DNA of 64,000 nucleotides, from positions 1,503,001-1,567,000 of the forward strand of contig JAVMKO010000006.1 of assembly GCA_032164245.1 (NCBI GenBank), in the 5' to 3' direction. The notes beneath the pieces are model-generated. The model made no database searches, was not told the DNA's origin, and saw only the letters and a list, made by a program, of their open reading frames with translations. The translations under genes were made by a program, and so were the position numbers. Positions 22,515 through 32,702 of the stretch are shown here, one piece after another. Within the stretch, counting starts at the first letter, position 1. Every line of letters starts with the position of its first letter. This stretch comes from Sternotherus odoratus. Its lineage: Eukaryota > Chordata > Testudines > Kinosternidae.

Positions 22515-22905
22515 TTTAGCTTATCAAGAAGTAAATTGAGAGAAGACTTGATTACAGTGTGTAAGGATCGTCCCAGGGAGAAAATACCAGGTACGAAAGG
22601 GCTCTTTACTTGAGAGAAGGGCATTACATGAACTAATGGCTGGGAGTGGATGCCAGACATGCAGACAGGAAATCAAGGAGAAATGTTTAACAATATGGGG
22701 ATTAGCCACTGGAACAAACTATCAAGGGAAGTGTTGGATTCTCTCTCTCTTGTTGTCTTCAGATCCAGACTAGAGCCCTTTCTGAAACATGTGCTTTACT
22801 CAGACACAATTCCTGGGTAATTGGGTGAACTGGATTGGCCTGTGTGATACAGGAGGGCAGACTAGATAATCTAACGCTCCGCTCTGGTCTTAACCTCTGT
22901 AACTC
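22515..22905 (+). mobile_element. Old CR1 3' end
   Basis: The tail reads 'gtgatacaggagggcag', 'actagataatctaacg', 'ctggtcttaacctctg', matching an older CR1 terminus. Upstream is the ORF2 end region ('ttagccactggaacaaac', 'aagggaagtgttgg'). Diverged, with no frame. Confidence 0.65.
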
Positions 22906-24734
22906 AAGGCATGGGCCAACACTAGCAGTCCCGCCTTACGCCAAGCTCCCCCCCCCCCCCCGCCACCTCTGCTCAGGAAACGTTGCAGGTTCTGGTTCCA
23001 AGCCCTTAACTAAAAGTTTGTTTGTTTTCCTATTAGCAGATTGTGGATGGGCTGCTAGAAGAGCAGATTTGTTGCTAGTCTGAGCACGCTTTGACAATGC
23101 TAGTGTAAAAATCAGCAAAGACTGAACATATATAAGCATTGCACACTAAGATTTTAGAAACCTGCATCTGTGATGTTCACTGTCCACACACCCTGCCTAA
23201 GGCACCTGGCTGGAACTCAAGAAAAGCCCTGACTCTCTACCTGTGCTCAACACAACAGTACCCTGCTTTGGAATCAATGTCCAGTCACAGCAGGAAATAA
23301 TACCCTTACCCGGTGGGTTATAAAGACAGAACTGTCAACTCCAGAAAGAACACAGTGAAGTTCCCTTCCCTCCTCCCCCCAAACTGAATCTAACACTATT
23401 CATTTCTCTCATTTCCTTGTACATGTTAGTGCAGCGGAGGCCATGGTAAGCAATCAAATCTACCTAGTTAGTTGTATAGTGAGAGCCAACCAGGTAGAGT
23501 CTCTGATCTTTACATGCTGGCTGCAATTCTGTGGCCACCACGCAGGATTACAATAAACCCTCCGGCATGTTTCTCGCTCACTGTACTACAGAACAAGTGT
23601 ACACTTGTTTTACAACAAGCCCCCAGTAAAAATATAACTACTGGGAAAGCCTTTTTTCCCACAATTTTAAGCTTTCTCAAAAGCAAATTGCTTCCTCCTG
23701 CTCGCTGTGGCTCAGTTTATTTCCACAATATTTTGCTTTTGCATTTTACAAGTTTTAATTCATGCTATTTTCCTAATTGTATTTTAATTGCTTATGCAGC
23801 TTTTGAAAGACCCTTGACAGAGGGGTGCCTTCTAAATAAAAGTAGTATAATTAAATATAGATGCATAATTATTCCATAAATAGCATATAAAACAATTAGG
23901 GCCTTTTTATTTTAAGACTTAATGTGGGACACAATGACAAATGATATAAGCCACTTTAATAATAGGTTCTATAATTCATTTGCATCAAAACTCACAGATG
24001 TTTTAGGGCAAAATAAATTGGTTAGTACAGCACTGCAATTCCCCGGTGCCCAGTCAAACCACTGGTCACTAAGGCAGAGCTGAAGTTATTTGCATTTTAC
24101 GTCCTTATTTTTCAGTCAATAGCTCCCCCATCAGTAGCCACCTTTAGAGGCAGAGCTCTAGACCTCTGCACCAGCCCTGTATTCCTGTTGATCTATGGTT
24201 TAGTGGGGTGAGGGAAAGAGATCCTTCCCCTGATGGTGACCTGTGAATGACCTCACCTCTGAACTGGCTATCTCCTGAAGTGGGATATAAGTCTGGGCCT
24301 ATGTTGGCTCCTTTCCACATAACCTGTGTGCGCTGGCAGGGTGAATTATTTATATGATTGCTTTATCATGTGGACAGCCCTTCGCTGGGGATTAAGGCCA
24401 GACCAACAAAGTCATTTCAGTAAAGCACCAAGTGTGAAAATGAATCAGCCTGTTTCTCAGCCTGACTTCTAAGCAGGAAGTGGAGACATAGTCATGGCAA
24501 CCTGAAACTGGCAGATGAGAAAGGAAATGTTCAGCTGAACTATTTCTTTCACTTTTCTCTAGCACACCCTGGTTTGGGCTAGGAGGGAAATACCGGAATA
24601 GCCAGGTCCAGGATACTTTGTTAGTTTCATTTTGGTATCCAAAATACATATGTGCATAAGTCTAGAAAAACAAGCCCAACCCGCCTCCCCACCGCCACCC
24701 TCAGAAAACCCTGCATAGGAACTGCCTGCTTGAC
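22906..24734. other. Non-coding stretch with A+T-rich block
   Basis: A C-run (about 14) lies at 22949-22962. From about 23700 to 24010 the sequence is A+T-rich, complex and repeat-free, with 'aattgtattttaattg', 'gcataattattcc' and 'atttgcatc'-like words, so it is a candidate conserved element. No exon was found. Confidence 0.4.
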
Positions 24735-25330
24735 TCAGACCCTAGGTTCTCTTGTCCTGTATCCCATCTCCGACTGTGGCCAGCACCAGGTACATCTGAG
24801 GAAGACATAAGACTCCCACAGTAGCAGATGTTCAATAATCTGTCCCCACCACCATTCGGTCTTATTTTGGTCTATATTAGTTAGAGATTGGTTGAAGCCC
24901 TGGCACAGGATGTTTTATATCCCTTCCATAAGTTATTAGCATTAATGATAGATATTCTTTTTGGACATATACATGTGCCTTTGTGAATCTTGCTAAGTTC
25001 TTGGTTTCTATTACTTCTTATAGCAGTGAGTTCCACAGAATAATTAAACACTGTGTGGGGAAAGTATTTCCTTTTATTAGTTTAAAATTTGCCACTCTTT
25101 AATTTAATCAAATAGCCCCTTGTTTGTGTGTTCGGAGAAAGGAAGAACAGAAGTTCTCATTCTACCTTCTTTAGTCTATTTATATAATTTTATCATGTCC
25201 CCTCTTATTTGACTCCTTTATAAGGTAACTATCCTGATGTATTTGATCTCTGTTCATGGGAGAGTTTGTCCAGGTCATTCTTATTGCTCTTCTCTGAACC
25301 CATGGTAGTTCTCCAATATCCTGGGAGATA
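24735..25330 (-). mobile_element. Old CR1 3' part
   Basis: Minus-sense CR1 of an older type: 'cagtgagttccacaga', 'agtatttccttttatt', 'ttatcatgtcccctctta' and 'attgctcttctctgaacc'. Diverged and 5'-truncated. Confidence 0.6.
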
Positions 25331-25684
25331 GGATGATGAATGCTTAGGGAGTAAAGTGAAAGTTTAGTTACTCCCAGTCCTCCATCCACATACCCTTCCC
25401 TCCATTTAAAGACAGTGCACTGAAAGCATATATGGAGCCTAACTCACAACTCTTTCACTGAATGGAGAGGATGCGGTTCACTTTCACTGCAATATTTTTT
25501 TCAAAGGGAACAGTAAGAATGTTTGAAGGATGCTACTTGCAAGGAGATACCATAGTTATAGGCCCTTTATCTTAGATATTAATGGTTATGTAGAAGAATG
25601 CTGCTTTCACTATGCTCCTTGATTCACTCATGGTATGATGCCAATAACTTTTGTTAGCAGTACTCACCTGCCAATATTGGTAGG

Positions 25685-26110
25685 TCATAAGAACATAAGA
25701 AACGCTGTACTGGGTCAGACCAATGGTCCATCTAGCCCAGTATCCTGTCACCGACAGTGGCCAATGCCAGGTGCCCCGGAGTGAGTGAACCTAACAGGTA
25801 ATGATCAAGTGATCTCTCTCCTGCCATCCATCACCCCCTCTGACAAACAGAGGCTAGGGACACCATTCCTTACCCATCCTGGCTAATAGCCATTCATGGA
25901 CTTAACCTCCACAAATTTATCCAGTTCTCTTTTAAACCCTGTTATAGTCCTAGCCTTCACAGCGTCCTCAGGCAAGGAGTTCCACAGGTTGACTGTGCGC
26001 TGTGTGAAGAAGAACTTCCTTTTATTTGTTTTAAACCTGCTGCCCACTAATTTCATTGGGTGGCCCCTAGTTCTTATATTATGGGAACAAGTAAATTGTC
26101 AGATGGCATA
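25685..26110 (-). mobile_element. CR1 LINE 3' end
   Basis: It starts 'cataagaacataagaaac', 'gtactgggtcagacc', 'catctagcccagtatcc'. It runs through 'ggctaatagccattc', 'ggagttccacaggttgac' and 'ttttatttgttttaaacc' to 'attatgggaacaagt'. It is well preserved and 5'-truncated near 26110. Confidence 0.88.
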
Positions 26111-27016
26111 CAGTCTGTGTCTAATAAAGTAATTATAAACCTATCCATCTCTAGTCAAAAGACTTAGCCTACTGGTGATGTCTTTTAAAATAATTTACAC
26201 ACCTTCTTGTTCTTCTCTGGGCCAGCATAGAGTTGTTATATATGACCAGCATATAAGCACGATTGTGTAACAAGCATAGAGAAGCCAGTTAATTGAAATA
26301 TACCTAACCAAAAAGCTCTGCAAATATAAATTAAATATATAGTTAAAGCAATGGATACCGAGTAACTGAGATGAAGGCAACAGATACCCAGTAACTAAGA
26401 TGAAGTCAATTGCAGCAGTCAATAATAAAATTCTGCTGTAGAATTGCAGGCTCTATGTTTCAGTTTATTCTCCATTTCTTAAATGATTATCCTAAATCAT
26501 ATGAATACTATTACCTTCACCCATATATTACATGCCCTGCCTTCCTTTTGACTATTAAATCTACCAGACTTCATCAGTGAAATCTAGAACAGAAGCCTTT
26601 AGCTGAAGAAATGGAGTTGGAAAATGTGTTGTTAATTTCTTGGCAGCAGTAATCTCAAATACACTGTAAGATTTTTCAGTAAGAAGTTGTGCAAGCAAAA
26701 CGCGCACTAAATTATGCATTTGGCCCACTTGTATTACGTACTTAATATAATTCTGTTTGTTGTGTTGCATTATACAATTCTGCTGACTGAACAGCTCCTG
26801 CGTGCTTTTTGACATGTCCAACTGTCAGGACAATTCAAGCAAAGACGACATTTATTCAAGTTCTAAGGAAAATAAAAACCTATACAATTAAAACAAAAGC
26901 TTGCTGGGAGCTCAAAATTTCATTTATTTATATAAGACCTAAATACCAGAGATATTAGATGGAAGGGATTTCCCAATGCCTGGTAGCATGCCTAACATAC
27001 CAAGTCCTTTTAGGTT
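26111..27016. other. A+T-rich non-coding stretch
   Basis: No gene or named repeat is seen. The minus frame 26821-26561 is motif-free. Confidence 0.4.
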
Positions 27017-27090
27017 TAAAATTAGCAACCATGTTAGCCTGTCTCCGTAAAGAAATAAAGGAATACTTGTAGGATACTAAAAGGCAGTCC
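27017..27090 (-). repeat. Decayed PLE-like 3' terminus
   Basis: 'aaaattagcaaccatg', 'ttagcctgtctccgtaa' and 'tacttgtaggatac' match the order of the PLE 3' terminus (compare 'ctgtgttagtctgtatcc' at 35729-35746). It is much decayed and no hammerhead-like block remains. Confidence 0.4.
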
Positions 27091-27299
27091 TTTTAGTTAT
27101 GTATGTTCAGATGGGGCAGTGAATTATCAGATGGCTACAGGCTGATTAGGTCAGGAAGGAAGGAGTTTACTTAAGGACTTTGTGGGTCAGATGGTGTAAT
27201 TTTTTGGCCACCGGTGAAGGCTGGATGCTGGACTAGATGAACCAAAGATCCAACACACTATGAGCAGTCTGTCCTGTGGACACATTTTGTAGACTTCCT

Positions 27300-29177
27300 A
27301 GAAATATTGCTTAAGTATGCAGGAGTGAAATCAGGAAGGGCAAAGCACAGTTGGAGTTGCAGCTAGCAAGGGATGTGAAGGGTAACACGAAGGGTTTCTA
27401 CAGACATATTAGCAATAATAAGGTGATCAGAAAAAGTGTGGGGCCCTTACAGAATGGGGGAGGCAATCTAGTGAGAGATGATGTGGAAAAAGCTGAAGTA
27501 CTCAATGATTTTTTTTTTTTTTGCCTCACTCTTCACAGACAGGGTCAGCTCCCAGACTGATGCACTGGACAGCACAGTATGCGGAGGCGGTGAACAGCCC
27601 TCAGCAGTGAAAGAACAGATTAAGGATTATTTAGAAAAGCTGGACATGCACAAGTCCATGGGGCCAGCTGCGCTGCATCCAAGAGTGCTGAGGGAGTCTG
27701 TTGATGTAAATGCAGAGCCATTGGCCATTATCTTTGAAAACTTGTGGAGATTTGGACAATTGGGAAAAGGAAAATATAGTGCCCATTTTTAGAAAAGGGA
27801 AGAAGAATAATCCCGAGACCTAAAGACCAGTCAGCTTCAACTCATTTCCTGGAAAAATCATGGAGCAGGTCCTCAAGGAATCCATCTGAAGCACTTAGAG
27901 GAGAGGAAAGTGATCAGGAACAGTCAGCATGGATTCACCAAGGGCAAGTCATGCCTGACTAACCTAATTGCCTTCTATGATGAGATAACCGGCTCTGTGG
28001 ATATGGAGAAAGCAGTGGATGTGATAGATCTTGACTTTAGCAAAGCTTTTGATACGGTCTCCCACAGTATTCTTGCCAGCAAGTTAAAGAAGTAAGGGCT
28101 GGATGAATGGACTATAAGGTGGATAGAAAGCTGGCTGGATCGTTGGGCTCAATGGGTAGTGATCAATGGCTCCATGTCTAGTTGGCAGCCGGTATCAAGC
28201 GGACTGCCCCAGGTGTCGGTCCTGGGGCCAGTTTTGTTCAGTATCTTCATTAATACTGGATGATGGGACTAATTGCACCCTCAGCAAGTTCACAGATGAC
28301 ATTAAGCAGGAGGGGGGAGGTAGATATGCTGGAGGAGAGGGAGAGGGTCCAGAGTAACCTAGACAAATTGGAGGATTGGGACAAAATAAATCCAATGAGG
28401 TTCAACAAGGAGAAGTGCAGAGTCCTGCACTTATGATGTAAGAATCCCATACAGACTGGAGACTGACTGATTTAGCAGCAGTTCTGCAGAACAGGACCTG
28501 GGGATTACAGTGGATGAGAACCTGGATATGAGTCAGCAGTGTGCCCTTGTTGCCAAGAAGGCCAATGGCATATTGGGCTGCATTAGTAGGGGCATTGCCA
28601 GCAGATCGAGGGAAGTGGTTATTCCCCTCTATTCAGCACTAGTGAGGCCACATATGGCATACTGTGTCCAGTTTCCCACCACCACCACCACCGCAGAAGG
28701 GATGTGGACAAATTGGAGAGAGTCCAGAGGAGAGCAACGAAAATGATCAGGGGGCTGGGACACATGACTTATGAGGAAAGGCTGAGGGTACTGAGGTTAT
28801 TTGGTCTTTAGAAAAGAAGAGTGAAGGGGGATTTGATAGCAGCTTTCAACTACCTGAAGGGGGTTCCAAAGAGGATAGATCTAGACTGTTCTCAGTGGTA
28901 CCAGATGACCGAACAAGGAGTAATGGTCTCAAGTTGCAGTTGGGGAGGTTTAGGTTGGATATTAGGAAAAAATATTTCCCTAGGAAGGTGGTGAAGCACT
29001 GGAATGGGGTCCCTAGGGAGGTGGTGGAATCTCCATTTTTAGAGGTTTTTAAGGTCAGGCTTCACAAAGCCCTGGCTGGGATAATTTAGTTGGGGTTGGT
29101 CCTGCTTTGAGCAGGGGGTTGGACTAGATACCTCCTGAGGTCCCTTCCAACCCTGATATTCTATGCTTCTATGAAAT
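27300..29177 (+). mobile_element. CR1 LINE, longest copy (RT to 3' end)
   Basis: A near-continuous CR1 ORF2 from the region upstream of RT to the 3' terminus, ending 'ccctgatattctatgc' and 'ttctatga'. It is 5'-truncated at about 27300. The 3' half is close to the copies at 45955-46218 and 20563-20805, so this is one of the younger subfamilies in the window. Confidence 0.9.
27351..29089 (+). pseudogene. CR1 ORF2 RT remnant
   Basis: Segments in order: 'MELQLARDVKGNTKGFYRHI' (27351 on), 'DYLEKLDMHKSMGPAALHP' (near 27630), '[20 protein letters not shown]' and '[13 protein letters not shown]' (27925-28060), '[11 protein letters not shown]' and '[11 protein letters not shown]' (28180-28255), a catalytic box altered to FTDD at about 28294 in place of FADD, '[16 protein letters not shown]' (28540-28590), and the C-terminus '[22 protein letters not shown]' (28915-28980). 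The pieces lie in different frames with stops, so it is inactive. Confidence 0.88.
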
Positions 29178-29929
29178 GCATCTCCAGAAACAGACATTCT
29201 TCAGTAGCCAGACAGAGATTTAAAGCATTAGCTATGCTCTGAGAAACACTGTGTTTGAACAGGCCTGTCCTATAGTGACCAATGAAAACACAGCATCACC
29301 CATATTTTGCAGCAATAGCGAAGCTATTTAGCTTCCAAAGCTACCAACAAACAATCCCATGGTTAGAGATAGCATCACTTTACTGAATTGATTTAGCTCA
29401 TCCTCCCTTAGCACAATCTCTCCTTTTATTTCCCCAAGTCAGCAGCTGGGTATATGGACCTGGAGAGTTCTCTTGTTTAGCTCATTCACTGTTGGGTGAT
29501 AATGTTGTTCAGCCATCTCTCATCTCCCTGCCTGTTAAATCAAAGACACAATTAAATGATAAGAGTGATTGCTAAATAACCCATCTGCTTCTTTGAAGTG
29601 CGCTCCTGCATTTTCTGACTCCAATTCAATTGGGATCAGGCCCTAAATTAACAGACGGAGTGGCATTTTTCTTAATTTGAAAAATAACACTAAACACCTC
29701 CCCAAAATTGAACCTATAGTATAGAGTCCAAAAATCTGTCACCATTTGGAAAATACACTATTGAGTATTCATGGATGGGTGGTGACTGCATATTCCTGTA
29801 TCAGTGGGGGCTTTTTGTGTTTTAGAAGCAGATGACAGCCTGCAATTTGTGGGTTATACAAGAATGATGCAGAATGTGCTGTTAAGTATGAAGGCAGACA
29901 ACTAAATATTGACTAATTTTAGAAGTGCT
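29178..29929. other. Non-coding stretch
   Basis: Nothing recognised. A short 'gggatcaggccctaaat' word at 29632-29648 is typical of small MITE-like pieces. Confidence 0.35.
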
Positions 29930-30550
29930 TGTGTACAGTTGCTAGAAGTCTAAATACGTTGATGGGTGAACTCGAGTGTCTGCTATTAAATGAGGATATT
30001 GATATAATAATCATCACAGAAACTTGGTGGAATGATGATAATCAATGGAACATGGTAATACCAGGGTACAGAATATATATAAGGGAATGACAGAGCAGGT
30101 CATGCTGGTGGGGAGTAGCATGCTATGTGACAGAAATAATAGAGTCAAATCTACTAACATTTAAAAGTGAATCCAACTGTACCATAGACTCTCTATGGAC
30201 TGACGTTCCATGCTTAAATATTATGAATATAATGGTAGGAATATATTTCTGACCACCTGAGCAGGATTGTGATGGTGATTATTAAATGATCAGGAATATT
30301 AGAGAGGCTACAAAAACAGAAAACCTAATAATAATGGGGCTTTTCAACTATCCCCACTTTGACTGGGAATGTCACCTCAGGAGAGGATAAAATTTCTATA
30401 CACTATTAATGACTGGTTCTTGGAGCAGCTAATCCAAGAACTCACAAAAAGAGAGGCAGTTCTTGATTTAGTCCAAAGTCGATCTGGTCCAAGAGGTGAA
30501 TATAGCAGAATCTGTCAGTAAAAGCATCAATAATTATGACTTAATTGGCA
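29930..30550 (+). mobile_element. Old CR1, endonuclease part
   Basis: Plus-strand reading shows the APE-type endonuclease of a CR1: 'DIIIITETWWNDDNQW' from 30001 and 'IIMGLFNYPHFDWE' from about 30329, where the usual acidic residue before FN is replaced. 'FLEQLIQELTK' follows at about 30420. Stops and frame changes lie between. With 31060-32702 it probably formed one element. Confidence 0.7.
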
Positions 30551-30650
30551 TCATAGAGACTTGGAGTACGGGCAATGAGGGACATGCCGGGAGTATGGGC
30601 AGTGAGGGGTATCACTTGTTCCAAAAGAATAAGTATGAGGGAAAAGGGGG

Positions 30651-30994
30651 AGATTAAGGGAGGATATGACAGTGGACTTCAGATATTTGAAAGTCTGCCA
30701 TAACAAAAAGATGGAGAAAAATGATTCCTTTTTGCCACAGAGGCAGGACAAGAGACAACAGGTTCAAACTGCAGCATGGCAGATTTAGATTAAATCTCAA
30801 GAAAAAACTTCCTAACTGGAAACACAGTAGGACAATGGAACAGATGCCTACGGAGCTCATGGAAACTTCATCCCTGGAGGTTTTTAAAAGGAGGCTGGAT
30901 AGTCACATGGTTTAGTCCCAAAAAATCCTGCATCCTGGCAGGTGGTTAGACTAGATGATCCTTCCAGTCCCTTCTAACCCTGTGATTCTATGAT
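30651..30994 (+). mobile_element. CR1 3' end of another subfamily
   Basis: It runs from 'ggagattaagggagg' to 'ccctgtgattctatgatg'. The frame 30721-30915 reads the ORF2 C-terminus ('RTRDNRFKLQHGRFRLNLKK'). Its terminus differs from that of the element at 32702, so it is a separate insertion lying between the endonuclease and RT parts of the older copy. Confidence 0.8.
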
Positions 30995-31059
30995 GTAATC
31001 AAATTTCACTTCCTTTTTGGGGGGTTGGGAGATAATACCAAAGAAATCTGCCACCATTC

Positions 31060-32702
31060 TATTTAATTTCATATAGGGGAATTATACAGAAATGAGAAAT
31101 CTAGTTAAATGGAATTAAAAGGAATGGTCACAAGAGTGAAATATCTGCAAGCTGCATGGAAACTATTTAAAAACACCACAATAGAAAGGCTCATATTATA
31201 TGTATACACCATATAAAAAAACCCAGAAGAGGACCAAAAAATGTCACCATAACTAAACAACAGAGTAAAAGAGGAAGTTAGAGACAAAAAGACAACCTTT
31301 AAAAACTGTAAGTCAAATCTGAGTGAGGAAAACATAAAGAGTCTTATTCTCTGGCAAGTCAAGTGTAAAAGTATAATTACAAAGGTCAAAAAGAATTTGA
31401 ATATCAAGTAGCAAAATCCACAAAAACTAACAGCATTTCAAATAAATACACCAGAAAGTGAAAGTTTGCCAAACAATTAGGGAGGCTGCTAGATCACCAG
31501 GGTGCTAAAGGATCACTCAGGAAGGCAAGGCCCTTGTGGATAAACCAAATCAATTCTTTGCATCAGTCTGCACCACAGAGGCCGTGGGGGAGATCCCCAT
31601 ACATGAGCCATTCTTTTCAGATGACAGATCTGCAGAAATGTCCCAGACTGAGGTGTCAATATAGGAGGTTTGGGGGGAAATGGATGAGTTGAACAGTACA
31701 GTCACCAGGCTCCTCTACTTGTATTGCAGTCTTCAGGGCAGGGCCTGTATCTTACTGTGTACATGTAGCGTCTAATTCAGTGGGGTCCCATCTTGACTGG
31801 GGCCTCCAAAGGTATGTGGATGCTGCAATAAAACACTGCCGCTGGCCCGTCTCAGCTGACTCAGGCTCATGAGGCTCTGGCTGAAGTTCTATAAAATTGC
31901 ACTGTAGATGTCTGGACACGGGCTGCAGCCCCTGGAGCAAGACCAGACGGGGTCACTCAAGAGTTCTGAGGGACCTCACATATGAAATTGCAGAACTAAT
32001 AACTGCGGTACATAACTGATCGCTTAAATCAGCCTCTATTCCAGTTGGCTGGACGACAGCCAATGTAACAACGATTATTATTTTTTGGAAAAGGGCTCCA
32101 GAGATGATCCTGACCATGGCAAGCTGAGAAGCCTACCGTCAGTAGGGAAATAGTTTGAAACTCTGGTAAAGAAGAGGATGATCAGATACGTTGATGAACA
32201 CAATACGTTGAAGGGAGAGTCAACATGGCTTTGATAAAGGGAGATCATGTATTAGAAATCTTTGGGTCAACAAGCATGTAGCCAAGGGGGATACGGTGGA
32301 TAGAGTGTACTTAGATTTTCAGAAATCCTTTGACAGCGTCCACCAGCAAAAGCTCTTAAGTAAAGTAAATGTCATGGATAAGAGATCAGGTGCTGTCATG
32401 GACTGGTAACTGGTTAAAAGATAGGAAACAGGGTAGGAATAAACGGTCAGTGTTCATAGTGGAGAGAGATGAACAGCAGGATCGCTGAAGTATCTAGTCT
32501 GGGACCACTGCTGTTCAACATATTCATAATTGAGCTGGAAAAAGGGGTAAAAACTGAGGTGGTGAAGTTTGCAGATGATACAAAGTTACCCAGGATAGTT
32601 ACGCCCAAAGCTAACTGCAGACTTAAAAAGGACAACAGGAGACAGGAGACTGGGTTAGATGGACCTTTGGTCTGACCCATTCTTAAGAGCTTATGTTCTT
32701 AG
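31060..32702 (+). mobile_element. Old CR1, RT part to 3' end
   Basis: 31250-31720 translates in pieces to the pre-RT linker ('INQFFASVCTTEAVGEIP' near 31550). 31970-32640 gives RT, including 'DFQKSFDSVH'-type residues near 32315 and '[12 protein letters not shown]' at about 32565-32600. It ends with 'ggacctttggtctgacc' and 'gagcttatgttctta', the same type of end as at 4156. It is interrupted by a MIR-like/other insert at 31722-31960. Confidence 0.8.
31722..31960. repeat. MIR-like tail plus unassigned repeat inside CR1
   Basis: 'gtcttcagggcagggcct', 'gtctaattcagtgggg' and 'tgggtcc/ggggcctcc'-type words are the MIR 3' end. They are followed by 'gtctcagctgactcagg', 'aaaattgcactgtagatg' and 'ggacacgggctgcagccc', a dispersed piece familiar from turtle DNA that I cannot name. 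It interrupts the CR1 linker region. Confidence 0.45.
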
